A DNA stretch of 64,000 bases from Candidatus Sumerlaeota bacterium (lineage in GTDB: Bacteria; Sumerlaeota; Sumerlaeia; Sumerlaeales; Sumerlaeaceae), in contig JADFCV010000002.1 of the NCBI GenBank assembly GCA_017161655.1, positions 344,822 through 408,821 on the forward strand, read 5' to 3'. Each line of letters starts with the position of its first letter. The first letter of the stretch is position 1. Positions 33,610 to 43,173 of this stretch are shown here, piece after piece. A program made the position numbers and the translations under genes. The notes below the pieces were generated by a model that saw only the letters and a list, made by a program, of their open reading frames with translations, had not been told where the DNA came from and did no database searches.

Positions 33610-35182
33610 AGGCGCTAGACTCGTCTCTGGTAAATGTCCGCAAGACCAACAGAAGACTACCTGCCCAAACGAGATAGCACGCGAGCCCGAGATTGCGTCG
33701 CAAAGCGGTGTTCGTTAACCCGTAGACCTGGATCGCAATTTCTAGGCCAAACCACAAGGCTAGGCACAGCATCCATCTCTTGTCAGGCTGGGTGGAAGCA
33801 TGTCGAACGGCGAGTGCAAGGGCAGAAAGGCGCGAAAACGTAAATAGCGCAAACAGGAAAACCGCCGGTAGGCCACCCGCAAATGCTTGTTCCAGCCAGT
33901 GGTTGTGTGGGTGACTCATCCCTTCAATCCGGCTTGCAAGACTTGGAAAGATTTGCCGCGCAGCGGTCTCGAAGGTTGAATATCCGTAGCCCCACCCCGT
34001 GAGTGGACGTTGAGCGATGAGTTCCAAAGCTACAGCTTGGATGGTCATGCGACTAGAAAGCGAGGTAGGAGAGTTCTTTTCTTCCCGAAGCCAACGGACA
34101 GCGTCCTTCCAATGAGCTCTTTGTGATGGGCTGACAATCACAAGCATGCCGCTTACGATTGTCAGGACTGCAAGAACAGGCAGAAAAGATTTTCGAGTGC
34201 TCGCTGAGGCTGAGCAAACTACTGCAATGGCTCCTGCACCTAAACCCAACAGCGCGCCTCGCGTTACAGTCGCAATGGTCACAAGCACACTACTCAGTGC
34301 TGCCAGAAGCGCCCAAAATGGGGTTGCTAAACTGGATGTGAGAACAAGCGCTGGAATAAGGAACGTCGCCAGCATTCCAAAAAAACCGGCACGGTTGTGG
34401 TGTTCGAACGGGAACTGCAGGCGCCAGCTTCTGCCGAATTCTGTGCTTTCGATGCGAATCCAACCCCATTGAGTCGCACACGCGGATGGCAGCATGCCTG
34501 TAGCCTGAAGCATAGCCACCAAAAGCATGCCGACGATCGCGATGACGAGGGCAAAGGTGATCCCCTTGAGAGCATACCGAAGAATGTTCCGAGCATGAGT
34601 CCACAGAATGAAACAGAGGCAGAAACCACCGACGTAGGCAAGAAGCTCGCGCGAAAACAACTTCAACGATATCTCAGGAAAAGGGCCTGCCAATGAGGCT
34701 AACCCCTGCCAGAGAAGGTAAGCTAACAGAGAGGCAAAGCACAGACCGACTCGGTGCTTTACTTGCTCTTGAATTGGAGACTCATGTTGTCTTGCAAGGA
34801 GGGCTGCGGCTCCGGAGGCGCTTGACCTGATGAGAACAGCGACGCAGAGCGCCCCGATGACAGCAAGAATAGCGCGACCGCCGCCTCTATGTATCACGAG
34901 CAGGCCGGCCAAGCCTGATGCAACCAGCGTCGTACCCCCAAGCAGAAACGCTGTGCTCGTGGGCGTCTTACGGCGAAAGATTGGAACGAGAGAAAAGGCG
35001 GCGAACGAAACAACCACTGCAAGTGTGCTCCCAAGCAGGACGTCCCCCCCGCGCCTATCCAGGACAAATGCAAAAGCGCCGACGCACCCTACGGCAAAAG
35101 CTCCCCATGCATAAAATTTCCCGAGGTTCAAGAAAGGCTCCAACCCGACAGGTTTGTTCTTCTTTGCGACATATTGATCCAA
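33575..35182 (-). CDS. O-antigen ligase family membrane protein (Wzy/WaaL-like)
   Basis: A 535-residue polytopic protein with about 12 helices and a large soluble loop, the layout of O-antigen ligases and polymerases. The loop holds ARQIFPSLASRIEGMSHPHN followed by HWLEQAFAGGLPAV, the H-x2-HN type motif of the Wzy_C domain with its essential His. It would join or polymerise lipid-linked glycan on the periplasmic face. It ends inside the last 35 bases of the convergent MalG-type gene. The surface-polysaccharide role fits the flippase and glycosyltransferases of this window. Confidence 0.85.
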   Translation of the reverse strand: MDQYVAKKNKPVGLEPFLNLGKFYAWGAFAVGCVGAFAFVLDRRGGDVLLGSTLAVVVSFAAFSLVPIFRRKTPTSTAFLLGGTTLVASGLAGLLVIHRGGGRAILAVIGALCVAVLIRSSASGAAALLARQHESPIQEQVKHRVGLCFASLLAYLLWQGLASLAGPFPEISLKLFSRELLAYVGGFCLCFILWTHARNILRYALKGITFALVIAIVGMLLVAMLQATGMLPSACATQWGWIRIESTEFGRSWRLQFPFEHHNRAGFFGMLATFLIPALVLTSSLATPFWALLAALSSVLVTIATVTRGALLGLGAGAIAVVCSASASTRKSFLPVLAVLTIVSGMLVIVSPSQRAHWKDAVRWLREEKNSPTSLSSRMTIQAVALELIAQRPLTGWGYGYSTFETAARQIFPSLASRIEGMSHPHNHWLEQAFAGGLPAVFLFALFTFSRLSALALAVRHASTQPDKRWMLCLALWFGLEIAIQVYGLTNTALRRNLGLACYLVWAGSLLLVLRTFTRDESSASTASPHLESGR

Positions 35183-35273
35183 GCCGCGTTAGCCTAAACC
35201 AAATAATTGTTTGTCATTTTCACTTGCAAAACGTTTTTATCCTAAATTATCCGAAACTCTGATTCGCAACTAC

Positions 35274-35415
35274 TATAATTGAGGGCGAGGTGATCGAGCA
35301 GACAGCGCGAATGAAGGATGAGGCGAATTCCGTTTTTCAGAGGACCCGGCGGGCCTAGCGTCTGGTCTCTCCCGTAAGCCTAGGCGAAACGGCTTAAAAC
35401 ACATGGAGGATAACA
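35274..35415 (+). promoter_or_regulatory. Candidate promoter and structured leader of the Kelch-like DWSLYE gene
   Basis: A perfect TATAAT lies at 35274-35279 with no obvious -35 box. The transcript would have a leader of about 130 bases. Within it TAAGCC (35375-35380) pairs with GGCTTA (35391-35396). An alternative, mutually exclusive helix GCCTAG (35353-35358) with CTAGGC (35380-35385) uses part of the same bases. Two exclusive helices before a GGAGG site hint at a regulatory switch, but no known riboswitch consensus was recognised. Confidence 0.35.
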
Positions 35416-36534
35416 ATGAAGCGTTTCTTACTAAGTGGTCTCGCAAGTTTGGCGGCCACCTATGCTATTGCTCAAACGCCTAACCCCATCGCCTACTGGG
35501 TGACGCAATCTGATATCATTCCTGGGAACCCCACCCAAATGGCTGGCGCTGCAGTGGTTGGAGACTATCTTTACATCATGGGTGGAAACAATTACCTGGA
35601 CGGGGATACGGGCCGTGTCTATCGCTTGAAGATTAATGCGGCAACCGGCGAGCTGAGCGATTGTACGGAAATGACAACGCTGCCGGCAATGAATAATTTC
35701 AATTACATCGGCGAGCAGGTCGATGCAACTTCCGATGGGATTTACATTTGCGGCGGCGGCTGGAATGCGACTGGCCCGAACCGGAATAACGTCACGTCGA
35801 TCGGTGTTGATGCCAATGGCAACTTTACTTCCTCCGCATGGAAGGAAAGTCCTGCCTTTCCTGGCGGTTATGATCCAGAACTGGGTTCAGCAGTGATTGC
35901 CCAAAATGGGTATCTGTATGCCATGGGTGGAGATAGTGAAAGTGGGACACCTCCTCTGTACGACGTCTGTGTTTACGCACAGACCCAAGCAGATGGCAAT
36001 CTAGGGGCGTTTGCGACGGGAGCAGCGCTTCCGACGCCTTGCTATTTTAGCGCTAACGCAGCCATTGGCAACAACCTGGTTTTGCATCGGGGTTTAACAA
36101 TGAAGAACTCCAATTCATCGGTCACCACCGAGATTTACGTTAATACTGTAAATAACGATGGGACCATGGGTAGCTGGGTGCAGCAAACAGCAGCAGCCCT
36201 CCCCGCTGGACGATATAACCTTGGGCTGGTTGCGGTCGGTGATACCGTCTTCGCAGTCGGTGGGCGTGCCTCGGGTGGGACGCCGCAGAACAACGTTTGG
36301 CGCTCGAAAATGACGGGCAGCACCCTTGCTGCATGGGAGACAACGACCGACGCGCAGCTTCCCGATGGGGTGCGTTACCACTCTGTCGTCTATTCGCCCC
36401 AGAGCAAGAGCATTTACGTTGTGAGCATTCGTCGTGCTAGTGACGGGGCAATTTCCAATGAGGCGTACATTTCGGCACCACTGTTCCCACGCTCGGCGTC
36501 TGCTGCAGCGCAAGATTGGAGCCTGTACGAATAA
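35416..36534 (+). CDS. Secreted Kelch-like beta-propeller protein with DWSLYE tail
   Basis: A 372-residue protein with a signal peptide (FLLSGLASLAATYAIAQ). The body has repeated blades with GDYLYIMGGNN, DGIYICGGGW, NGYLYAMGGDS, GDTVFAVGGR and a final SKSIYVVSI, the Kelch-type pattern of a beta-propeller. Blades of this kind bind proteins or glycans, here outside the cell. It ends in DWSLYE, as does the riboswitch-controlled protein at 16451-17260. GGAGG lies six bases before the ATG. It is monocistronic, with a terminator downstream. Confidence 0.85.
   Translation: MKRFLLSGLASLAATYAIAQTPNPIAYWVTQSDIIPGNPTQMAGAAVVGDYLYIMGGNNYLDGDTGRVYRLKINAATGELSDCTEMTTLPAMNNFNYIGEQVDATSDGIYICGGGWNATGPNRNNVTSIGVDANGNFTSSAWKESPAFPGGYDPELGSAVIAQNGYLYAMGGDSESGTPPLYDVCVYAQTQADGNLGAFATGAALPTPCYFSANAAIGNNLVLHRGLTMKNSNSSVTTEIYVNTVNNDGTMGSWVQQTAAALPAGRYNLGLVAVGDTVFAVGGRASGGTPQNNVWRSKMTGSTLAAWETTTDAQLPDGVRYHSVVYSPQSKSIYVVSIRRASDGAISNEAYISAPLFPRSASAAAQDWSLYE
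36514..36531 (+). other. C-terminal DWSLYE tag of the Kelch-like protein
   Basis: The last six codons before the TAA spell Asp-Trp-Ser-Leu-Tyr-Glu, preceded by a small-residue linker (RSASAAAQ). There is no transmembrane segment or Arg cluster, so it differs from PEP-CTERM or LPXTG sorting signals. Confidence 0.8.
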
Positions 36535-36573
36535 GAGTAGGTTCTCGTTTTCCTCTTCGGAGAACTTGAATTC

Positions 36574-36615
36574 GCGTGGATGCAGCTCTTAAAGCTGCAT
36601 TCACGCCCTCTTTTT
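36574..36615 (+). terminator. Intrinsic terminator after the Kelch-like gene
   Basis: A 14-base stem with one wobble (36574-36587 and 36593-36606) and a five-base loop is followed by CCTCTTTTT (36607-36615). It lies 40 bases after the stop and isolates the gene from the OppF-type ATPase downstream. Confidence 0.85.
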
Positions 36616-36683
36616 GACCGGAGGTGTGTCGCGTTCGATTTGGTTTGAATTGGACCCGGGAGTGCCCCCACTCTTAATCCCCA

Positions 36684-37727
36684 ATGAGAGGTGAGCCGCA
36701 GCATCGGACAACCGCATCTTCCAACCCTATGGAAGTGCTTCTACGTGTAGAAAACGTTCGAAAATCGTTTGTCGTCGGCCGCAGTTTGCTCGGCGGCAAA
36801 CAGCAGCTTCTTCAGGCTGTGCGGGGCGTTTCTTTTTGCCTTCATCGGGGAGAAACCCTCGGTCTAGTTGGGGAAAGCGGTTGCGGAAAAACGACACTAG
36901 CACGAACTGTCTTACAGCTGGTGCGGCCGGATTCAGGCAGAGTTCACCTTGGAGATTCCCCCGATCTTTGCACTCTTTCTGCGCGACAGCTTCGCCCGTA
37001 TCGCCGGCGCATGCAGATCATTTTCCAGGATCCCTACAGCTCGCTCAATCCCCGCATGACAATTGCTTCCATCGTGGCTGAGCCCCTGATCATTCATCGG
37101 CTTTGCCCACGAAGCGAGGTTCAGGAGCGGGTCAAGCAACTGCTGGCTGAAGTTGGGCTTTCACCCCGCGCAGTGAATCGATTCCCTCACGAATTTAGCG
37201 GTGGGCAGCGCCAGCGCATTGGGATCGCCCGGGCCTTAGCCGTAGGCCCTGAAATCATCGTGGCCGACGAGCCTGTAAGTGCACTCGACGTCTCTATTCG
37301 GTCACAAATCATTAATCTGCTCCAACACTTGCAGGAGCAACATCGCATCTCGTTTCTTTTCGTGTCTCACGATTTGAGTGTCGTGGCACACATGAGTCAT
37401 CGTGTTGCAGTCATGTATCTTGGGGAGTTTGTCGAGGTGGCCCCCACGTCAAAGCTCTTTTCTGAGCCCTTGCACCCCTACACCCAAGCTTTATTGGCTG
37501 CCGTGCCGCGGCCCGATCCCAAGAGGCGTGGAGCGAAAATTGTCCTCACAGGTGATGTGCCCTCGCCCGTAAATCCCCCAAGGGGGTGTAGTTTTCACCC
37601 GCGGTGTCCAAGGTGCTTCGCTCCCTGCCGTGAGGTTGCACCCCGCATGCTTGAGGTAACTCGCGACCATTTTGTTGCATGCCACCTCTGGGATCCTTCA
37701 ATGGGTGGAGCTACAGAAAACAAATAG
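36684..37727 (+). CDS. Oligopeptide-type ABC transporter ATP-binding protein (OppF/DppF-like)
   Basis: A 347-residue ATPase with Walker A GESGCGKTTLAR, signature FSGGQRQRIGIARA, Walker B IIVADEPVSALD and the C-terminal Cys-rich tail FHPRCPRCFAPCREVAPR, typical of the OppF/DppF branch. These drive uptake of peptides or other solutes such as nickel or glycosides. It is alone: the partner ATPase, permeases and binding protein are not nearby. No ribosome site marks the start; the ATG at 36729 (MEVLLRVENV) is an alternative that removes 15 atypical residues. Confidence 0.88.
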   Translation: MRGEPQHRTTASSNPMEVLLRVENVRKSFVVGRSLLGGKQQLLQAVRGVSFCLHRGETLGLVGESGCGKTTLARTVLQLVRPDSGRVHLGDSPDLCTLSARQLRPYRRRMQIIFQDPYSSLNPRMTIASIVAEPLIIHRLCPRSEVQERVKQLLAEVGLSPRAVNRFPHEFSGGQRQRIGIARALAVGPEIIVADEPVSALDVSIRSQIINLLQHLQEQHRISFLFVSHDLSVVAHMSHRVAVMYLGEFVEVAPTSKLFSEPLHPYTQALLAAVPRPDPKRRGAKIVLTGDVPSPVNPPRGCSFHPRCPRCFAPCREVAPRMLEVTRDHFVACHLWDPSMGGATENK

Positions 37728-37753
37728 CTCCGTCAGCGAAAGAGCATCAGGTC

Positions 37754-39010
37754 ATGCGCCAGTTTATTAAAGCACAAGCAGTCTGGGTAGAGGGGACCCA
37801 CTTGCGTCATAATGCAGTGGTTTGTGTTGAAAATGGAAAAGTTACTGATGTTCTCTCCGAACACCAAGTCACCCTGGACCCAGCCTCTGTTCCCATCATC
37901 GAAGAACAACTGCTTCTTCCAGGGTTTATCAATTCCCATGCCCATCTCGAATATAGCTTTTGTCGGGGAAGGCTTCCGCGAGGCGAAGTATCTTTCACCG
38001 ACTGGATCGACGCGATAGGGGTGCTAAAACGCACAGTTACGCCGGAGGAAATCGTTAAGTCTGCAAAGGCAGCTATGAACGAACTTCTCGCTGGTGGGAC
38101 AACCAGTGTCATCGACTGTGCGCACAGACCCGAAATGAGATCTATCTGGGCCGAAAGCCCATTGCGTCACATGATTTTGTGGGAGCTCATCGCCCTTGAC
38201 GACGATCAGGCTGAAAAAGTTTGGGGAGATGCGTTGCAACTCCTGCAGATGCCTCGGCCTTCTCATTGTCTCGCTACGGGGCTTAATCCGCACGCGCCTT
38301 ATAGTGTGGGACCACGGTTGCGAACTCGCCTAAGAAAGTTCCTGGCGGAGAATCAAGCTATTCCCGTTGGATGGCATGTCGCTGAGACGCCGGAAGAATC
38401 GGAATTTTTCCAATGCGGAAAAGGGCCATTCCGGGAGTTTTGTGTCCGACACCAATTATCGCCCGCCTTTGCGGACGTCCCTGGATGCTCACCGACAGAA
38501 TTCCTGAGACGTGAAGGGCTTCTTGAATCTGCACACTACCTATTTCATTTCAACCATTTCACAAAAGAAGATCTGCACGCTCTTGCGCCGGGGCAAACAG
38601 TGGTTCACTGTCCTACGACTCATCACTACTTCGCTCGCGCTCCGTTCGACCTATACAGCCTGCAGCGTGCCGGGGTACCAGTGGTTCTTGGCACAGATAG
38701 CCTCGCAACCAGCGATACCTTATCGATGCTGGAGACCCTTCGCTTAGCAGCTTCGAGCTTTCCATCTTTGACCAGCTCGCAACTGTTAGATATGGTAACG
38801 CGTATTCCGGGCCGGTCTCTTAGCTTCCTGGGTGTTCCTATGCGGCTAGGGGTCATAGCGAGAGATTCTGCGGCCGATTTTGTCGCGCTTGCCTCAGATG
38901 TACCTCTGACGTCGGACGTGCGAAAAATCCTCTGCGATAGTTCAACGAAGGTCGTTGCCACATACATCGGGGGGACAAAGGTTTACAGCCTGTCATGTCT
39001 GCGCACCTGA
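37754..39010 (+). CDS. Amidohydrolase-superfamily deaminase/chlorohydrolase-like enzyme
   Basis: A 418-residue TIM-barrel metal-dependent enzyme. The motifs run in order: GFINSHAHLEYS (HxH), GLNPHAPYSVGP, GWHVAETPEESEFF, LFHFNHFT, and the final GTDSLATSDTL with the catalytic Asp. This is the pattern of nucleoside/pterin or aminofutalosine-type deaminases. Exact substrate is unknown. The ATG at 37754 (MRQFIKAQAVW) is preferred; earlier ones fall in the OppF-type gene. It overlaps the following membrane protein gene by 16 bases. Confidence 0.88.
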   Translation: MRQFIKAQAVWVEGTHLRHNAVVCVENGKVTDVLSEHQVTLDPASVPIIEEQLLLPGFINSHAHLEYSFCRGRLPRGEVSFTDWIDAIGVLKRTVTPEEIVKSAKAAMNELLAGGTTSVIDCAHRPEMRSIWAESPLRHMILWELIALDDDQAEKVWGDALQLLQMPRPSHCLATGLNPHAPYSVGPRLRTRLRKFLAENQAIPVGWHVAETPEESEFFQCGKGPFREFCVRHQLSPAFADVPGCSPTEFLRREGLLESAHYLFHFNHFTKEDLHALAPGQTVVHCPTTHHYFARAPFDLYSLQRAGVPVVLGTDSLATSDTLSMLETLRLAASSFPSLTSSQLLDMVTRIPGRSLSFLGVPMRLGVIARDSAADFVALASDVPLTSDVRKILCDSSTKVVATYIGGTKVYSLSCLRT

Positions 39011-41598
39011 ACCATCTTATCGCACTGGTAATCATAACTGTCAGTGTGTTCATCGTTGGTTTCTCGCTGGCCTTGCCCTTCATAGGCTGCCTGCGTCGTT
39101 ACAGCGTGCCGCTCTCGATCGGTGACGTGTGCGTTCTCGCGTCAGTGAATGGAATCGCGGCAATAACCTTTGTTGGGTTGGCACTCGGCTACGCGGGTTT
39201 CTTTTCTATCTTTCGCGTTTCGCTGGCGTCTCTAACCGTGGCGGCAGCGTTTTTGATAAGGTACCGGAGCGAGGTGCGTCGACTCCTCCCAATGGATTTG
39301 TCCCGTGCCGAGGTCGTAGCGTTCGCTTTGGGTCTTCTTGTTGTCGTCTATGCTGTTCTGATGCGTTCGCACGAAATTGCTGGGATGCGAGATCAAGGAG
39401 TTTACACCGCTACTGGCATCCAGTTAGCGCGTACAGGAAGCTTTTTTTGGCGAGATCCTCTCATCGCCAAGTGTGGTTTTGAACCTGTAGCGCACCTCTT
39501 TGAGGACATCGGTGACATCCTTCAAGGCCGACCTCGCTATCTGCGCTTTGCGGGGTATTATCTCGACCCCCCTGAAAAAGGCCGAGTCATTCCTCAGTTC
39601 TTGCATGGTTATGAAGTATGGATCGGTCTCGCCTATGCTGCTGGAGGGCCGCAGGCCACACAATGCGTGAATGGTCTGTTTTCCGCACTCTCGGTTTTTG
39701 CCTTCTTTCTCGTCATTCGCCGCCTGTGGGATCCCCACGTTGCCCTCGGTGCTTCCTTCCTTCTTGCCACAAGCCTTCCGCAGCTTTGGTTTGCTCGTTT
39801 TCCAAGCAACGAGCCACTGCTCCAGCTTCTCATTTGGGGGGTCATTCTCGCCTACGTGCTTTCGTGGGAGTTGAGGACCACCTCTTCGCCTGCTGGCATT
39901 TCTCGTTTCCAAATGGTTCCCTTCCTTCTTCCTCTCGCTGCTGCCGCAACAGTGAAATTTGCTTTTTGGCCTCTTCTAGGGATATTCGCCTTTGAAGTGG
40001 GTATTGCCAGCCGACTACCCCGCGTTTTCCTTCAAACCCGCCAGGTGTTATTCGGGTTAGTAGGCATATCGTTTTTTGCCTTTCTCCATGCCCTCGTGTT
40101 CGCACGGTTTTATCTTTATGGCTCCTGGAACTTTACGGTGCGCAAACTCGGCATAAGCTACGAGATGTTCCCCATCGTGTTCGTGAGTGCTATCGCTGCA
40201 GCTTACTGTTTGGGGGCAGTTCTCGCCGAGTATAGAGAGATTTTGGCTCGCTGGTGGTCGCGCATCCATCGGCATGCGATTTGGTTTTTTGTGGCCGGAA
40301 TTGTTACGGTTTACTGTTATCAAGATTACATGTTTGCGAAACATCCTCCCCTGGATGTTTGGAGTGAACAGACGAACCTCTATGAATTTGCACAATATTA
40401 CGGGCCGCTGGGATTTTGCTTTGCCATCGCCGGTTTCGCGCTATGGTTGAGGCAGGGGGCCAAGCACCCTGCCACACGCCTTCTTCTGCTGCTTGCCCTG
40501 GCAGCAAGTATGTTTCTTGTGAAGCGCAATCTCGATGCCATTCATCCGTGGGGTAGCCGCCGCTGGCTGCCAGTTCTCGTTCCGGTGATGGCTCTTGCAA
40601 GCGCCATAGCTGTTCACAGTTTATCGCGATTATTGTTCTTACGCTGGGGCAGAGTTGTCCAATGTGCTCTCCTGCTCATCATCAGCATTGCACAGATGAA
40701 GCAGGCGCCAACCCTACTGACGGTATCCAACTATCGCGGGGCCATTCCCCAAGTGGACCAGTGGACTCGCTTCCTGCGTGCGGATGATTTTGTACTTTTC
40801 GCACCCACAGCCGTAGTAGCTCAATACGGCCCCTATCTTGCCGCTCGTTTTGATATCCAGGGATATGTCCAAAAAAACGCCCCAGAATTCTGGCAGAAAA
40901 CCAGGCTCATTGCTACGGATTCCGCACTCTCCCCCTCTCGTTCCATCTACGTCACGGATGAGGACCTATCTTTATCGGGAGCCGGATTTGCTCGCCTCCT
41001 TGGCACAAAAGAGCTCAATTATCTCGTGGTCGTAGAGGAGGTACATCGCCTTCCGGTTAAGCCCATTCACGTGCAACAAACGATTCGTTTCTACGAACTC
41101 GATTGGGCAACGATGCCAAATGACTGGTGGACGGGTTGGAAACCTCGGCTCGTGCCAAGCCCTCGCCCTCTGCCAGTTGTTTTGCCAATGGATACGAAAG
41201 CGGAACCCTATCTGGCGCAGGGATTCTATGACCCCACCTTCCAAAGCGATGGACGCGCATACCGTTGGACAAATGGGAATGCGCGAATCGCGCTAGGACA
41301 ACTTCTCCAATTCCCTTTGCCGAAGCGACCTATTCGGCTGACTCTCGTCGCACACTCCGGACGGAACAACGAGAGTGTTGACGTTCATTGGTACCTTGAT
41401 TTCGAGAAACCGGATCGTCAGAGGAAGGTAGGTCTCACTACTGCCACTCCTGACTGGACCGAAAGTACAGTCGAGATTCCGGCTGAGTTATTGAAACCTG
41501 ATAGCACGCTAGAGTTGCAGTCGTTGCGGCCGCCGGTGCCACCTGCATTCCCGGCGGGGCGTCTTGGCATCCGCATCCTGGAGTTACGCATTGATTAA
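38995..41598 (+). CDS. Polytopic membrane glycosyltransferase (PMT/ArnT-like) with a C-terminal soluble domain
   Basis: An 867-residue protein with about 12 to 13 membrane helices in the N-terminal 600 residues and a large periplasmic loop with MRDQGVYTATGIQLARTG, whose acidic pair is expected of lipid-linked sugar transferases (GT-C fold). It would use an undecaprenyl-phosphate sugar to modify a glycan or protein outside the membrane. The C-terminal 250 residues form a beta-rich domain after residue 640. It begins inside the amidohydrolase gene. A similar but separate protein starts at the right edge of the window. Confidence 0.75.
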   Translation: MSAHLNHLIALVIITVSVFIVGFSLALPFIGCLRRYSVPLSIGDVCVLASVNGIAAITFVGLALGYAGFFSIFRVSLASLTVAAAFLIRYRSEVRRLLPMDLSRAEVVAFALGLLVVVYAVLMRSHEIAGMRDQGVYTATGIQLARTGSFFWRDPLIAKCGFEPVAHLFEDIGDILQGRPRYLRFAGYYLDPPEKGRVIPQFLHGYEVWIGLAYAAGGPQATQCVNGLFSALSVFAFFLVIRRLWDPHVALGASFLLATSLPQLWFARFPSNEPLLQLLIWGVILAYVLSWELRTTSSPAGISRFQMVPFLLPLAAAATVKFAFWPLLGIFAFEVGIASRLPRVFLQTRQVLFGLVGISFFAFLHALVFARFYLYGSWNFTVRKLGISYEMFPIVFVSAIAAAYCLGAVLAEYREILARWWSRIHRHAIWFFVAGIVTVYCYQDYMFAKHPPLDVWSEQTNLYEFAQYYGPLGFCFAIAGFALWLRQGAKHPATRLLLLLALAASMFLVKRNLDAIHPWGSRRWLPVLVPVMALASAIAVHSLSRLLFLRWGRVVQCALLLIISIAQMKQAPTLLTVSNYRGAIPQVDQWTRFLRADDFVLFAPTAVVAQYGPYLAARFDIQGYVQKNAPEFWQKTRLIATDSALSPSRSIYVTDEDLSLSGAGFARLLGTKELNYLVVVEEVHRLPVKPIHVQQTIRFYELDWATMPNDWWTGWKPRLVPSPRPLPVVLPMDTKAEPYLAQGFYDPTFQSDGRAYRWTNGNARIALGQLLQFPLPKRPIRLTLVAHSGRNNESVDVHWYLDFEKPDRQRKVGLTTATPDWTESTVEIPAELLKPDSTLELQSLRPPVPPAFPAGRLGIRILELRID

Positions 41599-41646
41599 AT
41601 GGCCTAAGGCGTTGACAGGGATGGAGAATTCTTGGAGAAGAACTTT

Positions 41647-42078
41647 ATGAATCCTCGAGAGAGCATACGGTGTGTGGTTTTGTGTGCGGTGGTGTTCGCG
41701 AACGCATTGTTATTCACGGGTTGCGCTTCTGGACCGCGTGAAATCCAGCGGGTCGATCCACGCGAGATACGCCCAGCCCGCTCACCACGCAATGTCGAAT
41801 TGCTGAGCAAATCCCCTGATCAGCCGTATCACGAGATTGCAGTCGTTGACAGCTTTCGTGCTAAGAAGCTCGACGCGGAAGTCACTTCGCGCATGATGGA
41901 AGATCTGCAGAAAAAGGCCGCCGCACTGGGCGCCGATGCAGTGATCAATGTGCGGCGTCTGGCCGATCGGCACGAAGGTTTTGTCAGCAATCCTCGAACC
42001 CCATTTCCCTCAGTCATGCAAGGCGAGTGGAAGACGTATTTCTTCCGCGGAACGGCCGTTCGTTACACTAAACGTTAG
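41647..42078 (+). CDS. Small lipoprotein with a YbjQ/heavy-metal-binding-like fold
   Basis: A 143-residue lipoprotein with the lipobox LLFTGC (Cys near residue 26 of the chosen start) and a short, mostly polar mature part. The pattern PYHEIAVVDSFRAKKLDAEV, LQKKAAALGADAVINVRR resembles small YbjQ-like domains. The ATG at 41647 is chosen: GGAGAAG lies six bases before it, whereas the TTG at 41632 overlaps that site. Function is unknown. It lies 48 bases after the membrane glycosyltransferase and 15 before the DUF1611 gene. Confidence 0.65.
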   Translation: MNPRESIRCVVLCAVVFANALLFTGCASGPREIQRVDPREIRPARSPRNVELLSKSPDQPYHEIAVVDSFRAKKLDAEVTSRMMEDLQKKAAALGADAVINVRRLADRHEGFVSNPRTPFPSVMQGEWKTYFFRGTAVRYTKR

Positions 42079-42093
42079 GGGAGAGGAACACCT

Positions 42094-43173
42094 ATGCAGC
42101 CACTCCACCGGATCGCTATCCTGGCTGAAGGGGCATTTTCCATTTTTGGAGCCAAGACAGCAGTTGGGGTCTTGCGCTATTCGCGCCACCAGATTGTTGC
42201 TGTCATAGATTCCACGAAAAGCGGAAAAGTTGTCCAAGAGGTGCTTGGCTTTGGCGGTAACATCCCCATTGTCGGGTCCGTTCAGGAAGCGCTCCTATTT
42301 CATCCCGATGTTCTCCTCATTGGGATTGCGCCTACCGGTGGGCAGCTCCCAGCGGCTTTTCGTCATGCAGTTCTGGAGGCCATTCGCCATAGGCTCAACG
42401 TGTGGAGTGGACTTCACTATTTTCTGTCTGAGGACGAAGAGCTTGCTGCTGAAGCCGCTCGATGTGACGTGCGACTTTGGGATGTTCGCAAGCCACGCCG
42501 CGATCTTGTCGTTGGGTCTGGTAAGGCGCTTCATACTCGCGCTTATGTCGTTCTCACAGTAGGAACAGATTGCAATGTGGGGAAGATGACCGTCGCGCTT
42601 GAATTGCGGAATGCGTTCGAGCGCTTAGGAATCTCCGCAGCATTTGTAGCCACTGGCCAAACAGGCATCCTAATCGATGGCGAGGGGACACCTCTCGATG
42701 CCGTCCCCGGCGATTTTATGGCAGGAGAGGTTGAACGACTTGTTCTCGAAAAAGATGCGCAAGGAGTGGATATCATCCTGGTTGAGGGCCAAGGAAGCTT
42801 GCTTCATCCTGGCTTTGGACCAGTGACCCTTGCGCTCATGTTAGGGGCCATGCCCGACGATTACATATTATGTACCGTTCCAAGTCGCACAACGTATCGG
42901 CCCGATCACCGTCTTCCCATTCCGCCACTCAACCAAGTGATCCGGCTTTACGAAGACGTCATGGCGATTTCGTATAAGTTACCTAAAGTCCGGGGCATCG
43001 CCGCAAACACAAGTGACCTTTCTGACGAGGAAGCGCGGGCTATTCTCGCGCAATACAACCAGGAGACTGGACTTCCCGTGTGCGATCCCATGAGAACAGG
43101 GGTAGAGAATCTACTCGAAGTCTTGCAAATCGGCCTAGAACGAAAGCGCAAGAATCGTGTCTGCAGCCCGTAA
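42094..43173 (+). CDS. DUF1611 family protein (DgcN-like, P-loop NTPase fold)
   Basis: A 359-residue cytoplasmic protein. The N-terminal Rossmann-like part (1-140) has GIAPTGGQLP and GLHYFLSEDEEL. The C-terminal part has a P-loop-like GTDCNVGKMTVALEL at 157-171, then GDFMAGEVERLVLE and ILVEGQGSLLHPGFG. This is the DUF1611 pattern, which in some bacteria forms DgcN, a protein of D-glutamate metabolism. A GAGGA ribosome site lies upstream. It overlaps the RACE-type gene by 17 bases, so the two are almost certainly co-expressed. No D-amino-acid racemase gene is nearby. Confidence 0.85.
   Translation: MQPLHRIAILAEGAFSIFGAKTAVGVLRYSRHQIVAVIDSTKSGKVVQEVLGFGGNIPIVGSVQEALLFHPDVLLIGIAPTGGQLPAAFRHAVLEAIRHRLNVWSGLHYFLSEDEELAAEAARCDVRLWDVRKPRRDLVVGSGKALHTRAYVVLTVGTDCNVGKMTVALELRNAFERLGISAAFVATGQTGILIDGEGTPLDAVPGDFMAGEVERLVLEKDAQGVDIILVEGQGSLLHPGFGPVTLALMLGAMPDDYILCTVPSRTTYRPDHRLPIPPLNQVIRLYEDVMAISYKLPKVRGIAANTSDLSDEEARAILAQYNQETGLPVCDPMRTGVENLLEVLQIGLERKRKNRVCSP

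Noticed and set aside
35280-35415. A cyclic-di-GMP (GEMM) riboswitch before the Kelch-like gene
   Set aside because: The conserved core GACGCAAAGCC is absent.
36514-36531. PEP-CTERM or LPXTG sorting signal in the Kelch-like protein
   Set aside because: No hydrophobic helix, basic cluster or PEP/LPXTG motif precedes the end.
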